A DNA stretch of 32,822 nucleotides from an uncultured Bacteroidales bacterium (GCA_946403215.1 CAMIZG010000020.1:1-32822), one strand, 5' to 3'; numbered from the stretch's first letter, positions 23,289 through 31,335 are shown. A program made the numbers and translations. Notes: generated from the sequence alone by a model not told the origin.

Positions 23289-23319
23289 TTTCGTATTTTT
23301 TCATTTACCATTTTGTCAT

Positions 23320-24066
23320 TTAGAGTTGCTGGTAGGCAGTGAGATCTACGCTGGTTGGGGTTATGCTGATGCGGTGATGTGCAAGAGCATATTCATCGGT
23401 GTCCTCGGCATCGGGTTCGAGGTTAACAAAGTTGCCGACCAGCGTATAGAAAGTGCGTCCCTCGGCATCGGTTTGCGGTGCCAGCTCTTTCTCCCAATGT
23501 GCCCGGCACTGGCGTGTCCATTGGATACCTTCGATAGCACCTACGGGGAAGTTGACGTTATAGCAGATGCCGTATGGCACCTCTTCCTCCACCAGATGGC
23601 GGGTGATCTCGGGGATATATTTCTCTGCCTCGCTCAGGTCGATGTCCGGTGCGTGATCGCAGTATGAGAAGCCGATGGCGGGGATCCCGTGTTCGGCCGC
23701 CACGAGGCATGCTCCCATTGTGCCGGAGTAGATCACGTTGATGGAAGCATTGGAACCATGATTGATGCCAGAGACGACGAGGCCGATCTGTTTCTCGTCG
23801 CCACCGAACAGAGCGTTGATGGCCAGTTTGAGGCAGTCAGCGGGTGTGCCGTTGGTAACATAGACCTCAGCCTGCTCCAGTCCTTCGCCCGGGTTGTCCA
23901 CGCGGGTGAGATACATGGGCTTGTTGACCGTGATGCATGCTCCGGCTCCGCTACGCGGACTATCGGGAGCAATGACGAACACATGGCCGAAGGGTAGCAT
24001 CAGGCGCACCAAGGTCAGTATGCCCTTGCTGCCCCAGCCGTCGTCATTGGTGATGAGTATGTTCAT
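23320..24066 (-). CDS. surE: 5'/3'-nucleotidase SurE
   Basis: Metal-dependent survival protein that dephosphorylates nucleoside monophosphates. The family N terminus MNILITNDDGWGSKGI gives the metal ligands Asp8 and Asp9; Ser39 (in DSPRSGAGACIT) and Asn102 (in SGINHGSN) complete the site. It has 248 residues from the ATG at 24066, which overlaps the mutase stop codon as ATGA, indicating translational coupling. A longer open frame to 24177 is mutase sequence read in another frame. Confidence 0.96.
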   Translation of the reverse strand: MNILITNDDGWGSKGILTLVRLMLPFGHVFVIAPDSPRSGAGACITVNKPMYLTRVDNPGEGLEQAEVYVTNGTPADCLKLAINALFGGDEKQIGLVVSGINHGSNASINVIYSGTMGACLVAAEHGIPAIGFSYCDHAPDIDLSEAEKYIPEITRHLVEEEVPYGICYNVNFPVGAIEGIQWTRQCRAHWEKELAPQTDAEGRTFYTLVGNFVNLEPDAEDTDEYALAHHRISITPTSVDLTAYQQL

Positions 24067-25430
24067 GCTATGGCGTCTTTGATCTGTTGGGCAAGTGCAT
24101 TGGCCTGCTCCATTGTAGGTGCCTCGCTGTAGATGCGTATGATGGGTTCGGTGTTCGACTTGCGCAGATGTACCCATCCGTCGGCAAAGTCGATCTTGAC
24201 GCCATCGATTGTAGTGATGCGCTCGTTGGCGTAGCGTTGCTTGATACGTTCGAGCAGGGCATCGACATCCATATCGGGGGTGAGGTCAATGCGGTTCTTG
24301 GAGATGCAGTAGTCGGGATAGGTCTTGCGCAGCTGGCTGACCTTCATGCCACTATGTGCCAGATGGCTGAGGAAGAGTGCTACGCCAACCAATGCGTCAC
24401 GTCCGTAGTGGCTGGCGGGGTAGATTACGCCGCCATTGCCCTCACCGCCGATGACTGCATTGTTCTTGCGCATCAGGGTGGTAACGTTCACTTCGCCGAC
24501 AGCCGAAGCCTCATAGGTGCCACCATAACGCTTGGTGACATCAGCCAGTGCACGGGTGGATGAGAGGTTGCTGACCGTATTACCCGGGGTGTGCTTGAGC
24601 ACGTAGTCCGCTACGCTGACCAGCGTGTATTCCTCGCCGAACATGTCGCCGTTCTCGCAGATGATAGCCAGACGATCGACATCGGGGTCAACCACAAAGC
24701 CTAAATCCGCCTTGCCGCTACGCAGCAGGTCGCTAATCTCAGTCAGGTGTTGGGGCAATGGCTCGGGGTTGTGGGGGAAGTGCCCATCGGGCGTGCAGTT
24801 GAGGCGGATAATGTTCTTCACTCCCAGCGCTTCCAGCAGTGCGGGGATTGCCAGACCACCTACAGAGTTCACGCAGTCGATGGCTACAGTGAAGTCAGCC
24901 TTGCAGATGGCCTCGGTATCCACGAGGCTGAGGCCAAGCACGTTCTGCACATGGTAGGGCAGGTAGTCCTTATGCTCAATTGCTCCCAAGTCATTGATCT
25001 CGGCGAAGATGAAATCCTCTCGCTCGGCGATGGCGAGAACCTCTTTGCCCTCCTTGTCGGAGAGGAACTCCCCGCGCTCGTTGAGCAGTTTGAGTGCGTT
25101 CCACTGCATGGGGTTGTGGCTGGCGGTAAGGATGATGCCTCCGGCAGCTTTTTCACCAATGACAGCGAGCTCGGTGGTTGGGGTGGTGGCCAAGCCGATG
25201 TTGACTACGCGATAGCCCAAGCCACTAAGGGTGGCGCTGACGAGCATATCAACCATCTGGCCACTGATGCGTGCATCACGGCCAACGATGAGTGTGCGAT
25301 TGTCAGGCAGGGCTGCCTTGCGCTGCATGGCGTATGCCGCACTGAAACGAACTATATCTACGGGGTTCAGTCCCTCGCCCACGCGGCCGCCTATCGTGCC
25401 GCGGATGCCGGAAATACTTTTGACTAACAT
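24063..25430 (-). CDS. glmM: Phosphoglucosamine mutase-type phosphohexomutase (GlmM-like)
   Basis: Alpha-D-phosphohexomutase, most likely converting glucosamine-6-phosphate to glucosamine-1-phosphate for UDP-GlcNAc, the precursor of peptidoglycan and lipid A. Features are the phosphoserine loop TASHNP (102-107, Ser104), the metal loop DPDVDR (Asp248, Asp250, Asp252), the sugar loop GGEGNGG (Glu330) and the phosphate-binding C terminus RKSNTEPIIRIYSEA. It has 455 residues. A phosphomannomutase or phosphoglucomutase activity cannot be excluded by eye. The neighbouring surE, lpxB and rfbA fit amino-sugar and envelope supply. It overlaps surE by 4 nt. Confidence 0.9.
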   Translation of the reverse strand: MLVKSISGIRGTIGGRVGEGLNPVDIVRFSAAYAMQRKAALPDNRTLIVGRDARISGQMVDMLVSATLSGLGYRVVNIGLATTPTTELAVIGEKAAGGIILTASHNPMQWNALKLLNERGEFLSDKEGKEVLAIAEREDFIFAEINDLGAIEHKDYLPYHVQNVLGLSLVDTEAICKADFTVAIDCVNSVGGLAIPALLEALGVKNIIRLNCTPDGHFPHNPEPLPQHLTEISDLLRSGKADLGFVVDPDVDRLAIICENGDMFGEEYTLVSVADYVLKHTPGNTVSNLSSTRALADVTKRYGGTYEASAVGEVNVTTLMRKNNAVIGGEGNGGVIYPASHYGRDALVGVALFLSHLAHSGMKVSQLRKTYPDYCISKNRIDLTPDMDVDALLERIKQRYANERITTIDGVKIDFADGWVHLRKSNTEPIIRIYSEAPTMEQANALAQQIKDAIA

Positions 25431-25465
25431 AAATATTTACTATTTTGTCATATATCGCAGTGGGG

Positions 25466-26008
25466 TTAATATCTCGGGATTTTGATTTGCATGTCGTAGC
25501 CGTAGGGGGTGACGGAGCTTTTCTCCGCATCGAGACCTTGCTTGCTGGGGCAGATTATCTTGCAGGAAGCACCGGAGTGTTTCATGTACTTAACGGCCAC
25601 GTGCCATCCGACAGGAGCGGTGGTGTAGTCAATACCATAGGCGAACTCGGTGGCATATGCCTGTTCGTTGGTGGTCATGTAGCGTGAGGTGTCGGCTACC
25701 ACATTGAGTGTGTAGCGGATGTACCGGACAAGGATCTTATTGCCTTCCTTAACCGTGTAACTATCATCGCCGGGGTCGTCCAGATGGAAGTACAGGTCGT
25801 CGTAGCCGGGCACTTTGAGGTAGTCCTTCTCTCCCCATGGCGTATCCTCGGGTTCCTCATAGATAACATTGATCTTTTGGCGCTGGATGAAGTCCGCAAT
25901 GAGTTTGTCCTCCTCCTTGCGCTTGGCGGAGTAACTGTTCTGGTTGCACGAGGTGACTCCCATCATCAGGAGTAGCAAGCCAGTTATGAGTGTTGTGTAG
26001 TGTTTCAT
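25466..26008 (-). CDS. DUF4827-type lipoprotein, FKBP-like fold
   Basis: A 180-residue predicted lipoprotein: signal peptide MKHYTTLITGLLLLMMGVTSC with the lipid-attachment Cys21. The mature protein has DLYFHLDDPGDDSYTVKEGNKILVRYIRYTL, then PVGWHVAVKYMKHSGASCKIICPS and a final TPYGYDMQIKI. That arrangement (strand 'G..V.VRY..', 'GW..A...MK.G....I.PS', 'TPYGY') matches the Bacteroidetes DUF4827 family and looks like a degenerate FKBP domain. It overlaps the upstream gene by 4 nt and precedes the mutase by 35 bp. Isomerase activity is doubtful; a chaperone role in the periplasm is inferred. Confidence 0.8.
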   Translation of the reverse strand: MKHYTTLITGLLLLMMGVTSCNQNSYSAKRKEEDKLIADFIQRQKINVIYEEPEDTPWGEKDYLKVPGYDDLYFHLDDPGDDSYTVKEGNKILVRYIRYTLNVVADTSRYMTTNEQAYATEFAYGIDYTTAPVGWHVAVKYMKHSGASCKIICPSKQGLDAEKSSVTPYGYDMQIKIPRY

Positions 26009-26604
26009 ATGTGGTTTTGTGTTGTGTCGGTAATGAGTGTGACCTCCTGACAGGGGACATCATGCAAGCACAGCGTGACGTGTATACTGGTGAACGGCGG
26101 TACTGCTTCGCTTCCTTGTTTGCCATAAGCGTATGGCCAAGGGATGAGCAGGGCCAGTGTGTCCATGGGGTGCATGTATCCTATCATCATGCGGTAGGCA
26201 AAGGGTTCGGTGGATTGTCCTCCGGTGTCAGTGGCGCGGCTATTGTACCAGCGGATAGCGTCCATGAGTAACTTGCCGTCAAGGCTATAGACCGATTCAT
26301 GTATGGTGCAGCAGGTATCTAACAGCATGGGCAGGTCGCCGGTGACGGGGTGCTCGCCAGCAAGGTGGGTGTATCTGTACCACCATCCGAACTCATGTTG
26401 CACCCATCTGTTGGTGTCGCTTTTGACGAAGGTGATCACTGCCGTTTCCGCATCGACTACCCGTTTCTGCAGTTCGATGATCTGGTCGATGTCGTTATCC
26501 TGCTCGTCGACAGCACTTTTGGCAAAGAACCTGCCCGACTGCCTGTGGCAGCCGATGCACGCTACAGCGATAGCAAGGATGAACCATTTGCCCCGGTGCA
26601 TCAT
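26005..26604 (-). CDS. FKBP-type peptidyl-prolyl isomerase-like lipoprotein
   Basis: A 199-residue predicted lipoprotein (MMHRGKWFILAIAVACIGC; Cys16 or Cys19 could be lipidated, and the box is not canonical). The C-terminal half has an FKBP signature: LLIPWPYAYGKQGSEAVPP followed by the last strand SIHVTLCL, matching 'iP..lAYG..G....iPp...l.f.v.l'. The strand around DTCCTIHESVYSLDGKLL is a poor match, and the active-site Phe-Asp pair is not obvious. It resembles GldI-like FKBP lipoproteins of the phylum. It overlaps both neighbours by 4 nt (rfbA upstream, DUF4827 gene downstream), so the three are translated together. Confidence 0.8.
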   Translation of the reverse strand: MMHRGKWFILAIAVACIGCHRQSGRFFAKSAVDEQDNDIDQIIELQKRVVDAETAVITFVKSDTNRWVQHEFGWWYRYTHLAGEHPVTGDLPMLLDTCCTIHESVYSLDGKLLMDAIRWYNSRATDTGGQSTEPFAYRMMIGYMHPMDTLALLIPWPYAYGKQGSEAVPPFTSIHVTLCLHDVPCQEVTLITDTTQNHI

Positions 26605-27482
26605 GCTTGAGTTTGTGCCAGCCGAATGAGGTACTGACCGTAAGAGGTCTTCTCCATCTGGCGACCGAGTTCAAGAAGTTCATCGCGGTTGATCCATCCG
26701 TTGCGCCATGCTATTTCCTCGATGCAGCTCACGTAGAACCCTTGCCTATTTTGGATGGTGGCGATGAAGTTGCCGGCCTCAATCAGGCTGTCGCAGTTAC
26801 CGGTATCCAGCCAAGCAAAACCTCGTGAGAAGAGTTTGACACTGAGAGTACCTTCCTCCAGGTAGGTCTTGTTGAGGTCAGTTATCTCATACTCTCCTCG
26901 TTTTGATGGTTTGAGTGCTTCGGCTTTGGCGGTTACGCTACTGTCGTAGAAGTACAATCCCGGCACGGCGTAGTTGGACTTAGGTTCGGCAGGTTTCTCT
27001 TCCAATGAGAGCACGTGTCCCTCAGCATCGAACTCCACCACGCCATACGCGCGCGGATCCATCACCTCGTAGCCGAAGATGCATGCCCCACCGTTCGTTT
27101 CAACCTGTTGAACTGCGTCACGCAGTATGTGGCGGAAACCATGACCATAGAACAGATTGTCGCCCAAAATAAGGCAGCCCGGTTCACCGCCGAGGAACTC
27201 TTTGCCTAATACGAAAGCCTGCGCCAAACCGTTGGGCACGAGTTGCACCTTGTATTCAAGACGCATGCCCAGGCGCTTGCCATCGCCAAGTAGTTCTTCG
27301 AACATCGGCAGGTCACGGGGGGTGGAGATGATGAGCACCTCGCGAATGCCGGCCATCATAAGGGTGGATAGCGGATAATAGATCATCGGCTTGTCGTATA
27401 CCGGCATGATCTGTTTGCTAATGGCTTTGGATAGCGGATAAAGACGTGTGGCGCTACCTCCGGCCAGAATAATTCCTTTCAT
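26601..27482 (-). CDS. rfbA: Glucose-1-phosphate thymidylyltransferase RfbA/RmlA
   Basis: Makes dTDP-glucose from glucose-1-phosphate and dTTP, the first step toward dTDP-rhamnose and related sugars of O-antigen or capsule. The nucleotide-binding start LAGGSATRLYPLSKAISKQ (Arg13, Lys23) is followed by PVYDKPMIYYPLS, GLAQAFVLG, LILGDNLFYG and EEKPAEPKSNYAVPGLYFYD. It has 293 residues. rfbB, rfbC and rfbD, usually adjacent, are not in the window; instead this is the first gene of a run with lipoprotein, glmM and lpxB genes. Its promoter is at 27554-27585, with a short leader hairpin. Confidence 0.97.
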   Translation of the reverse strand: MKGIILAGGSATRLYPLSKAISKQIMPVYDKPMIYYPLSTLMMAGIREVLIISTPRDLPMFEELLGDGKRLGMRLEYKVQLVPNGLAQAFVLGKEFLGGEPGCLILGDNLFYGHGFRHILRDAVQQVETNGGACIFGYEVMDPRAYGVVEFDAEGHVLSLEEKPAEPKSNYAVPGLYFYDSSVTAKAEALKPSKRGEYEITDLNKTYLEEGTLSVKLFSRGFAWLDTGNCDSLIEAGNFIATIQNRQGFYVSCIEEIAWRNGWINRDELLELGRQMEKTSYGQYLIRLAQTQA

Positions 27483-27519
27483 ATATCAGAATTTTGTGTT
27501 AATTGCACTCAACAATACG

Positions 27520-27537
27520 GGCTCTGTAAGAGGAGCC
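27520..27537 (-). other. Small leader hairpin of the rfbA operon
   Basis: GGCTC (27520-27524) pairs with GAGCC (27533-27537), an 8-nt loop, in the roughly 65-nt leader between the promoter and the rfbA start. No known regulator is recognised. Confidence 0.4.
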
Positions 27538-27553
27538 TAAACCAATGCGCACA

Positions 27554-27585
27554 CAAAGGTACGATTTTTTTTTGAAATTTGCAAA
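27554..27585 (-). promoter_or_regulatory. Bacteroidetes-type promoter for the rfbA-lpxB-MATE operon
   Basis: Minus strand TTTG (27585-27582), a 20-nt spacer, TACCTTTG (27561-27554). No other strong promoter of this type was seen down to 19040, where the gaps are at most 35 bp. Confidence 0.87.
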
Positions 27586-27634
27586 TTTATGAACGTTTAT
27601 TTTCCAATAATTTGCATAAGTAAGTGTTTAGATA

Positions 27635-27660
27635 CAAAAAAAACGACCCGTGAAGGTCGT
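27635..27660 (-). terminator. Intrinsic terminator after tRNA-Phe
   Basis: Minus strand: stem ACGACC / GGTCGT with a 6-nt loop, followed by eight U residues (plus-strand A-run 27635-27642). It begins 6 nt after the 3' end of the tRNA. Confidence 0.93.
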
Positions 27661-27666
27661 TTCTTG

Positions 27667-27739
27667 TGGTGCCAACGGGAGTCGAACCAGTGACACAAGG
27701 ATTTTCAGTCCTTTGCTCTACCAACTGAGCTATGGCACC
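27667..27739 (-). tRNA. tRNA-Phe (anticodon GAA)
   Basis: Full cloverleaf on the minus strand: acceptor stem GGTGCCA / TGGCACC with discriminator A, D-arm TAGCTCAGTTGGTAGAGC, anticodon stem-loop GGACTGAAAATCC with anticodon GAA, and T-arm with GGTTCGACTCC. The CCA end is not encoded. It is transcribed behind a roughly 125-nt structured leader. Confidence 0.97.
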
Positions 27740-27868
27740 TCGCGTTCGGCAAATCGTGCTATCGGTTGTCGCTTGACGACATAAAGCGCACGATTGCCTC
27801 CGCTCTCCCCTAAAACAATCAGGTGATTGCTTTCGGGGACCCCACTACACTTATGGGGTGAAAGCGGA
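27740..27868 (-). ncRNA. Structured leader RNA cotranscribed with tRNA-Phe
   Basis: Between a strong promoter and tRNA-Phe lies about 125 nt with extensive pairing. A closing stem (27799-27804 with 27863-27868, TCCGCT/AGCGGA) encloses two hairpins: ACCCCA/TGGGGT (27839-27844, 27854-27859), and CCCC/GGGG (27807-27810, 27835-27838) with an inner CAATC/GATTG. A separate long hairpin follows (GGCAaATCGTGC 27748-27759 with GCACGATTGCC 27787-27797, inner TGTCG/CGACA). The closing stem starts where transcription is expected to begin. I do not recognise a known RNA family. RNase P would release it from the tRNA. Confidence 0.55.
27798..27859 (-). repeat. Structured repeat element, copy 2 (tRNA-Phe leader)
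   Basis: Minus strand: CATAAGT, TGGGGTCC, variable hairpin, GGGGAGAGCGGAGGCA. The 16-base 3' block and the 8-base 5' block are identical to those at 2082-2134, where a CATAAGT also precedes. This is the fullest copy in the window. Confidence 0.5.
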
Positions 27869-27870
27869 TG

Positions 27871-27902
27871 CAAAGGTACGGCAATTTTCTTAATTATGCA
27901 AA
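27871..27902 (-). promoter_or_regulatory. Bacteroidetes-type promoter for the leader RNA and tRNA-Phe
   Basis: Minus strand TTTG (27902-27899), a 20-nt spacer, TACCTTTG (27878-27871). Expected start near 27866, at the closing stem of the structured leader. Confidence 0.88.
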
Positions 27903-27981
27903 TTACCATGCGTTACGTGATCACATTATGCCCCAAAAAATCATATTTTGACACATCAATCGTGCAAAACGCCACCTCATC

Positions 27982-29358
27982 TTACTTTGTCGCGGCTTCG
28001 GATGCGGCTTGGTCGTCGCTTATATCTACGTCCTCGAACTGCTTGGGGTAGGCGTTGGCGTAGTTCTGCAGTTGCTCATCGATCTGTCGGGTGAGCAGTT
28101 GTTGGAAGGCGAATGCCTGTTCGGCTGTTTCGACGAGTCGCTCGACGGTAACGATCTTGGTGGCATTGAGGAAGTACACGTACTTCTGTGCGGTGGATGC
28201 ATCGATGCGTTGCTTGAGCGTGCGGAGCATGTTTTCCGCTTCGGCAGCGTGTTGCTTGGCTTCGATGTTGGCAGTTATGCGCAGTGACAGTTCGCTATCG
28301 TTGATTTGTTCGCCGGCCGTCAGGCTGTCAGCAGCCTGCATGGTGGCAGTGGCTACCATCTGCTCGAGTCGGATGAAAGCAGCGAGCGGGGAATTGTAGT
28401 CGAAGCACTCCATGCGGTTGGGTATTCGTCTGTCGGGGTCGAGTTGTATGGATTGCCCTTGCCGGAAGCGCTCGATGCCGCTGTCCAAGGTAGTGAACTC
28501 GCGTACCAGATCCTTCATGAGGGTCAGATAGGTGCGCTGCTGAACGTCGAGGAACGAGTTAGTCCAGCCGGCATAGTCCCAGACAGGTATATCGTTTGCC
28601 AGGAAGTCGGATGAGGTGATGCCATCCAATCGGTACACGGCTATGGGGAGTGAGCGGAACTGTGGGTTGTAGTAGGGGACAGGTGAGGCTTTGAGTGCCT
28701 TGAGGAAAAGCTCTTTGTCTTGCTCCATCTGCAGCGTGAGGCGAGTGAGTTGCCGGAGGTTGTCACGATCCTCCAGGGTGAAGCACAGATGCGCGAGTTT
28801 TTCGGACGGGTACTTGTTCATGAACCCGAGGAACAGTTGCCGGCACGATTCATAACTATCCACCATACGATAGAAACGACTATGCAACGTGTCGGTCTCT
28901 GCTCGCCAGCGATTGATGGTGTCGAGGTGTGCACGCAGGTACTTCTCCAGGTCGGCATATTCAAGCCTGCTGCCTGCGGGCTTTACGGTAGGGAACGCCT
29001 CGCCACGGGGTACTTTGCCTTCGAGGAAATGCAGGCAGTTGCCGTAGAACAGGCGTGCTTTGTACAATAGTTCGGCACGTTCGTCGTAGTTGTGCAGCGC
29101 GTCCTTGGATGGGAGCATTGAATAGACGACGTCGCCCAGCCGGTAGTAGATCGGTGCCTGCTCGGGGTGAAAACGCTGGTAGGCAAGCATGTGGTACATC
29201 GCCTCGTATGGGGGTAGCCCTTCGGTGCGTGTAATCAGGTCGTTGTATTTCTCTGAGCCTGCGGATTGTGCGGCAGCTGTGCCGCACAAGGTTGATAGCA
29301 GCAGCGTCAACCCGATGGCGCGCACACGCGTAGATAATATGGATAGTGTCTGTTTCAT
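27982..29358 (-). CDS. Exported helical protein of unknown function
   Basis: A 458-residue protein I cannot assign to a named family. It has a signal peptide (MKQTLSILSTRVRAIGLTLLLSTLCGTAAAQ) and then an almost entirely helical, charged mature chain with TPR-like stretches near the start (YEAMYHMLAYQRFHPEQAPIYYRLGDVVYSM, ELLYKARLFYGNCLHFLEG), many Tyr, Arg and Glu residues, and a coiled-coil-like section around 330-440. The C terminus is acidic and disordered-looking. It starts 10 bp after the OmpA-family gene and is almost certainly cotranscribed with it, so a role at the cell wall or periplasm with that protein is plausible. Nothing catalytic is visible. Confidence 0.8.
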   Translation of the reverse strand: MKQTLSILSTRVRAIGLTLLLSTLCGTAAAQSAGSEKYNDLITRTEGLPPYEAMYHMLAYQRFHPEQAPIYYRLGDVVYSMLPSKDALHNYDERAELLYKARLFYGNCLHFLEGKVPRGEAFPTVKPAGSRLEYADLEKYLRAHLDTINRWRAETDTLHSRFYRMVDSYESCRQLFLGFMNKYPSEKLAHLCFTLEDRDNLRQLTRLTLQMEQDKELFLKALKASPVPYYNPQFRSLPIAVYRLDGITSSDFLANDIPVWDYAGWTNSFLDVQQRTYLTLMKDLVREFTTLDSGIERFRQGQSIQLDPDRRIPNRMECFDYNSPLAAFIRLEQMVATATMQAADSLTAGEQINDSELSLRITANIEAKQHAAEAENMLRTLKQRIDASTAQKYVYFLNATKIVTVERLVETAEQAFAFQQLLTRQIDEQLQNYANAYPKQFEDVDISDDQAASEAATK

Positions 29359-29368
29359 GATAGTAGCC

Positions 29369-31273
29369 TTAAAAATCCGTTACTTTGAACTCAACACGGC
29401 GGTTGATGGCTCTGTTGGCATCGCTGGTGTTCGGTACGAGCGGTTGTCGCTTGCCATAGCCAGTGCTGGTCAGTCGTGAGCGGTTGATGCCTTTTTTAAC
29501 AAGATACTCGAGCGTAGCTTCGCCGCGTTTGGAGGAAAGCTGGTCGTTGTATGCATCGGTGCCTATGTCGTCGGTGTGCGCCGAAAGTTCGATCTTCAAG
29601 CCAGGGTTAGCTTCCATGAGTTTGACCACTTTATCCAGTTCAGCATGTGACGAACGGGTGAGAATGTAGGAGTTGCTCTCAAACTGTATGTTCCGAAGTT
29701 GAACGATCATGTCTTTTTGGATGGGTTTGAGGTCGATGTTACACAACTGTTGGTCATAGCCTTCGGGGATACTGACTATGGTGTCGAAGAAGAAGTGCCC
29801 GGGACTCTGCACCACAAGTTCATATTCATCGTCCTGTCGGAGCAGGATTGTGGTGGTCGGCGGGTTGTAGGGCATTTCTATAACCTCGTGTTTGTTGCGG
29901 TTTCGCAGGCGGATTGATCCCTCCTTGACTTCTCCATCAAGTTCATTGCCCAGTTGTAACACGAGCGGGAGCTTGATGGGCTTGACGGGAACATCGAACT
30001 CCGCTGCGGAGAAGCGCACATCGCGCATGGTGTTGATGAGCAGTGTGGTGTCTTGGTAGCCGCGACGGTAGAGCGTCAGTGCGTAGGTGTTGCCAATGGG
30101 CAGGTCATACACTCGTCCTTGTTGTTCGCGCTTGGTTTGCACTCGCAGGGTTTTGTTGGTGGCAGTATTGCGTATGACCTCACGCTCGGGAGGCTCGGGG
30201 GTAAACAGTTCGGCATCGTAGGGATTGATGCGAATGCTCAAGTTGCGGGCTATCTGTACATTGATGTGCCTGTTGGTCAACGAATCGGTTTGCCGGCAGT
30301 CAATAGTCAGATAGTGGTGGCTGTAGTTCGGTGCGGTGATGTCGATGTTATACTTGTGTGCCGGCTGGAGTGCCACGCGGAACCGTCCGGTGGTTGCATC
30401 GCACAGCGCTTCGTCGAGCAGGTTTGCTGTAATGGCGTCGTACAGGCGGATGGTCGCCTCTACGGTGCGGCCGGAGTTCTCGTCAGTTACTACGCCGGTC
30501 AGTACGCCGTAGCGTGCACTGCGCATGTGTGATGGGATAACGACTTGGCGATTAAGATAGGTGGTGTCCTGCTCTTTCTTACTGCGTTCTTGTTCCTGGA
30601 TCTCAGTCACTTGGAGTACGGTGTCACCCTGCTGCTTGAGATAGGGGGCATAGAGTGAACGCCTCTCGGTGGAGTCCAGCCGCACGGGCAGAGTCCAAAC
30701 ACCATAGCCCAAGTACTGTGTGTGGTACAAGGCGTAGTAAAGTCGCTTTCGTTCGGCTTCCTTTCGGGCGAAGATGATTGTCCGATTGTCAGGCATAACG
30801 AGTGGTGATATGTCATGGTCGGTTGCTACCATTGAGGGTTCGGCTTTCTGCCATTGGCCGCGCAGGTTATCGCTTGTAAACAACTGGTCGAACACGCCTT
30901 GTGCTCCATGCGAGGACCTGATGAGTTTCTCGTCGTAGGTGCGACGGATGAAATACAGTCTTCGTTCATCAGATGAGACGGATGGCCATAGTTCATCGCC
31001 ATTGGCGGTGTTGATTGAGTCGTTCATGCGCTCTGGCACACTCCACATACCGGCGCGTGAGTGTGTGACGTACAGGTCGTAGTTGGACTGACCAGGGGCG
31101 CAGGCAGAGAAGTAAATACTCAAACTGTCAAAACTGAAATTGGCATGCTGAATTTTCCAGCCCTGTTGGCTGAACTTGCGCAACTCGGGCGTAGGCTGTA
31201 GGTCTTTCTGTCCGAAAACGGGTGCTACAGACATCAGCAAACAGATAAGCAATAGTGTAGAATACCGTTTCAT
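29369..31273 (-). CDS. OmpA-family outer-membrane protein with PD40-type N-terminal region
   Basis: A 634-residue envelope protein. A signal peptide (MKRYSTLLLICLLMSVAPVFG) leads to a WD40-like PD40 beta-propeller part (for example WSVPERMNDSINTANGDELWPSVSSDERRLYFI and DHDISPLVMPDNRTIIFARKE). A middle region follows with a carboxypeptidase-regulatory-like domain (VLTGVVTDENSGRTVEATIRLYD). The C-terminal OmpA domain (about the last 110 residues, IQFESNSYILTRSSHAELDKV ... GYGKRQPLVPN ... NRRVEFKV) should bind peptidoglycan. The open frame extends to 31300, but the ATG at 31273 starts the signal peptide. That ATG lies 4 nt after the -7 box, so the mRNA is probably leaderless. Confidence 0.93.
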   Translation of the reverse strand: MKRYSTLLLICLLMSVAPVFGQKDLQPTPELRKFSQQGWKIQHANFSFDSLSIYFSACAPGQSNYDLYVTHSRAGMWSVPERMNDSINTANGDELWPSVSSDERRLYFIRRTYDEKLIRSSHGAQGVFDQLFTSDNLRGQWQKAEPSMVATDHDISPLVMPDNRTIIFARKEAERKRLYYALYHTQYLGYGVWTLPVRLDSTERRSLYAPYLKQQGDTVLQVTEIQEQERSKKEQDTTYLNRQVVIPSHMRSARYGVLTGVVTDENSGRTVEATIRLYDAITANLLDEALCDATTGRFRVALQPAHKYNIDITAPNYSHHYLTIDCRQTDSLTNRHINVQIARNLSIRINPYDAELFTPEPPEREVIRNTATNKTLRVQTKREQQGRVYDLPIGNTYALTLYRRGYQDTTLLINTMRDVRFSAAEFDVPVKPIKLPLVLQLGNELDGEVKEGSIRLRNRNKHEVIEMPYNPPTTTILLRQDDEYELVVQSPGHFFFDTIVSIPEGYDQQLCNIDLKPIQKDMIVQLRNIQFESNSYILTRSSHAELDKVVKLMEANPGLKIELSAHTDDIGTDAYNDQLSSKRGEATLEYLVKKGINRSRLTSTGYGKRQPLVPNTSDANRAINRRVEFKVTDF

Positions 31274-31277
31274 ACGG

Positions 31278-31309
31278 CAAAAGTACAACTTTATTTTCAA
31301 AAAAGCAAA
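31278..31309 (-). promoter_or_regulatory. Bacteroidetes-type promoter for the OmpA-family operon
   Basis: Minus strand TTTG (31309-31306), a 20-nt spacer, TACTTTTG (31285-31278). Only 4 nt separate it from the ATG at 31273. Confidence 0.82.
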
Positions 31310-31335
31310 TATTTTGGCAAAAAAATCTCATTTTA

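Noticed and set aside
23683..23695. GGGGATCCCG in surE as another copy of the GGGGTCCCC element
   Set aside because: It differs in the core, lacks the hairpin and second block, and encodes the conserved surE segment.
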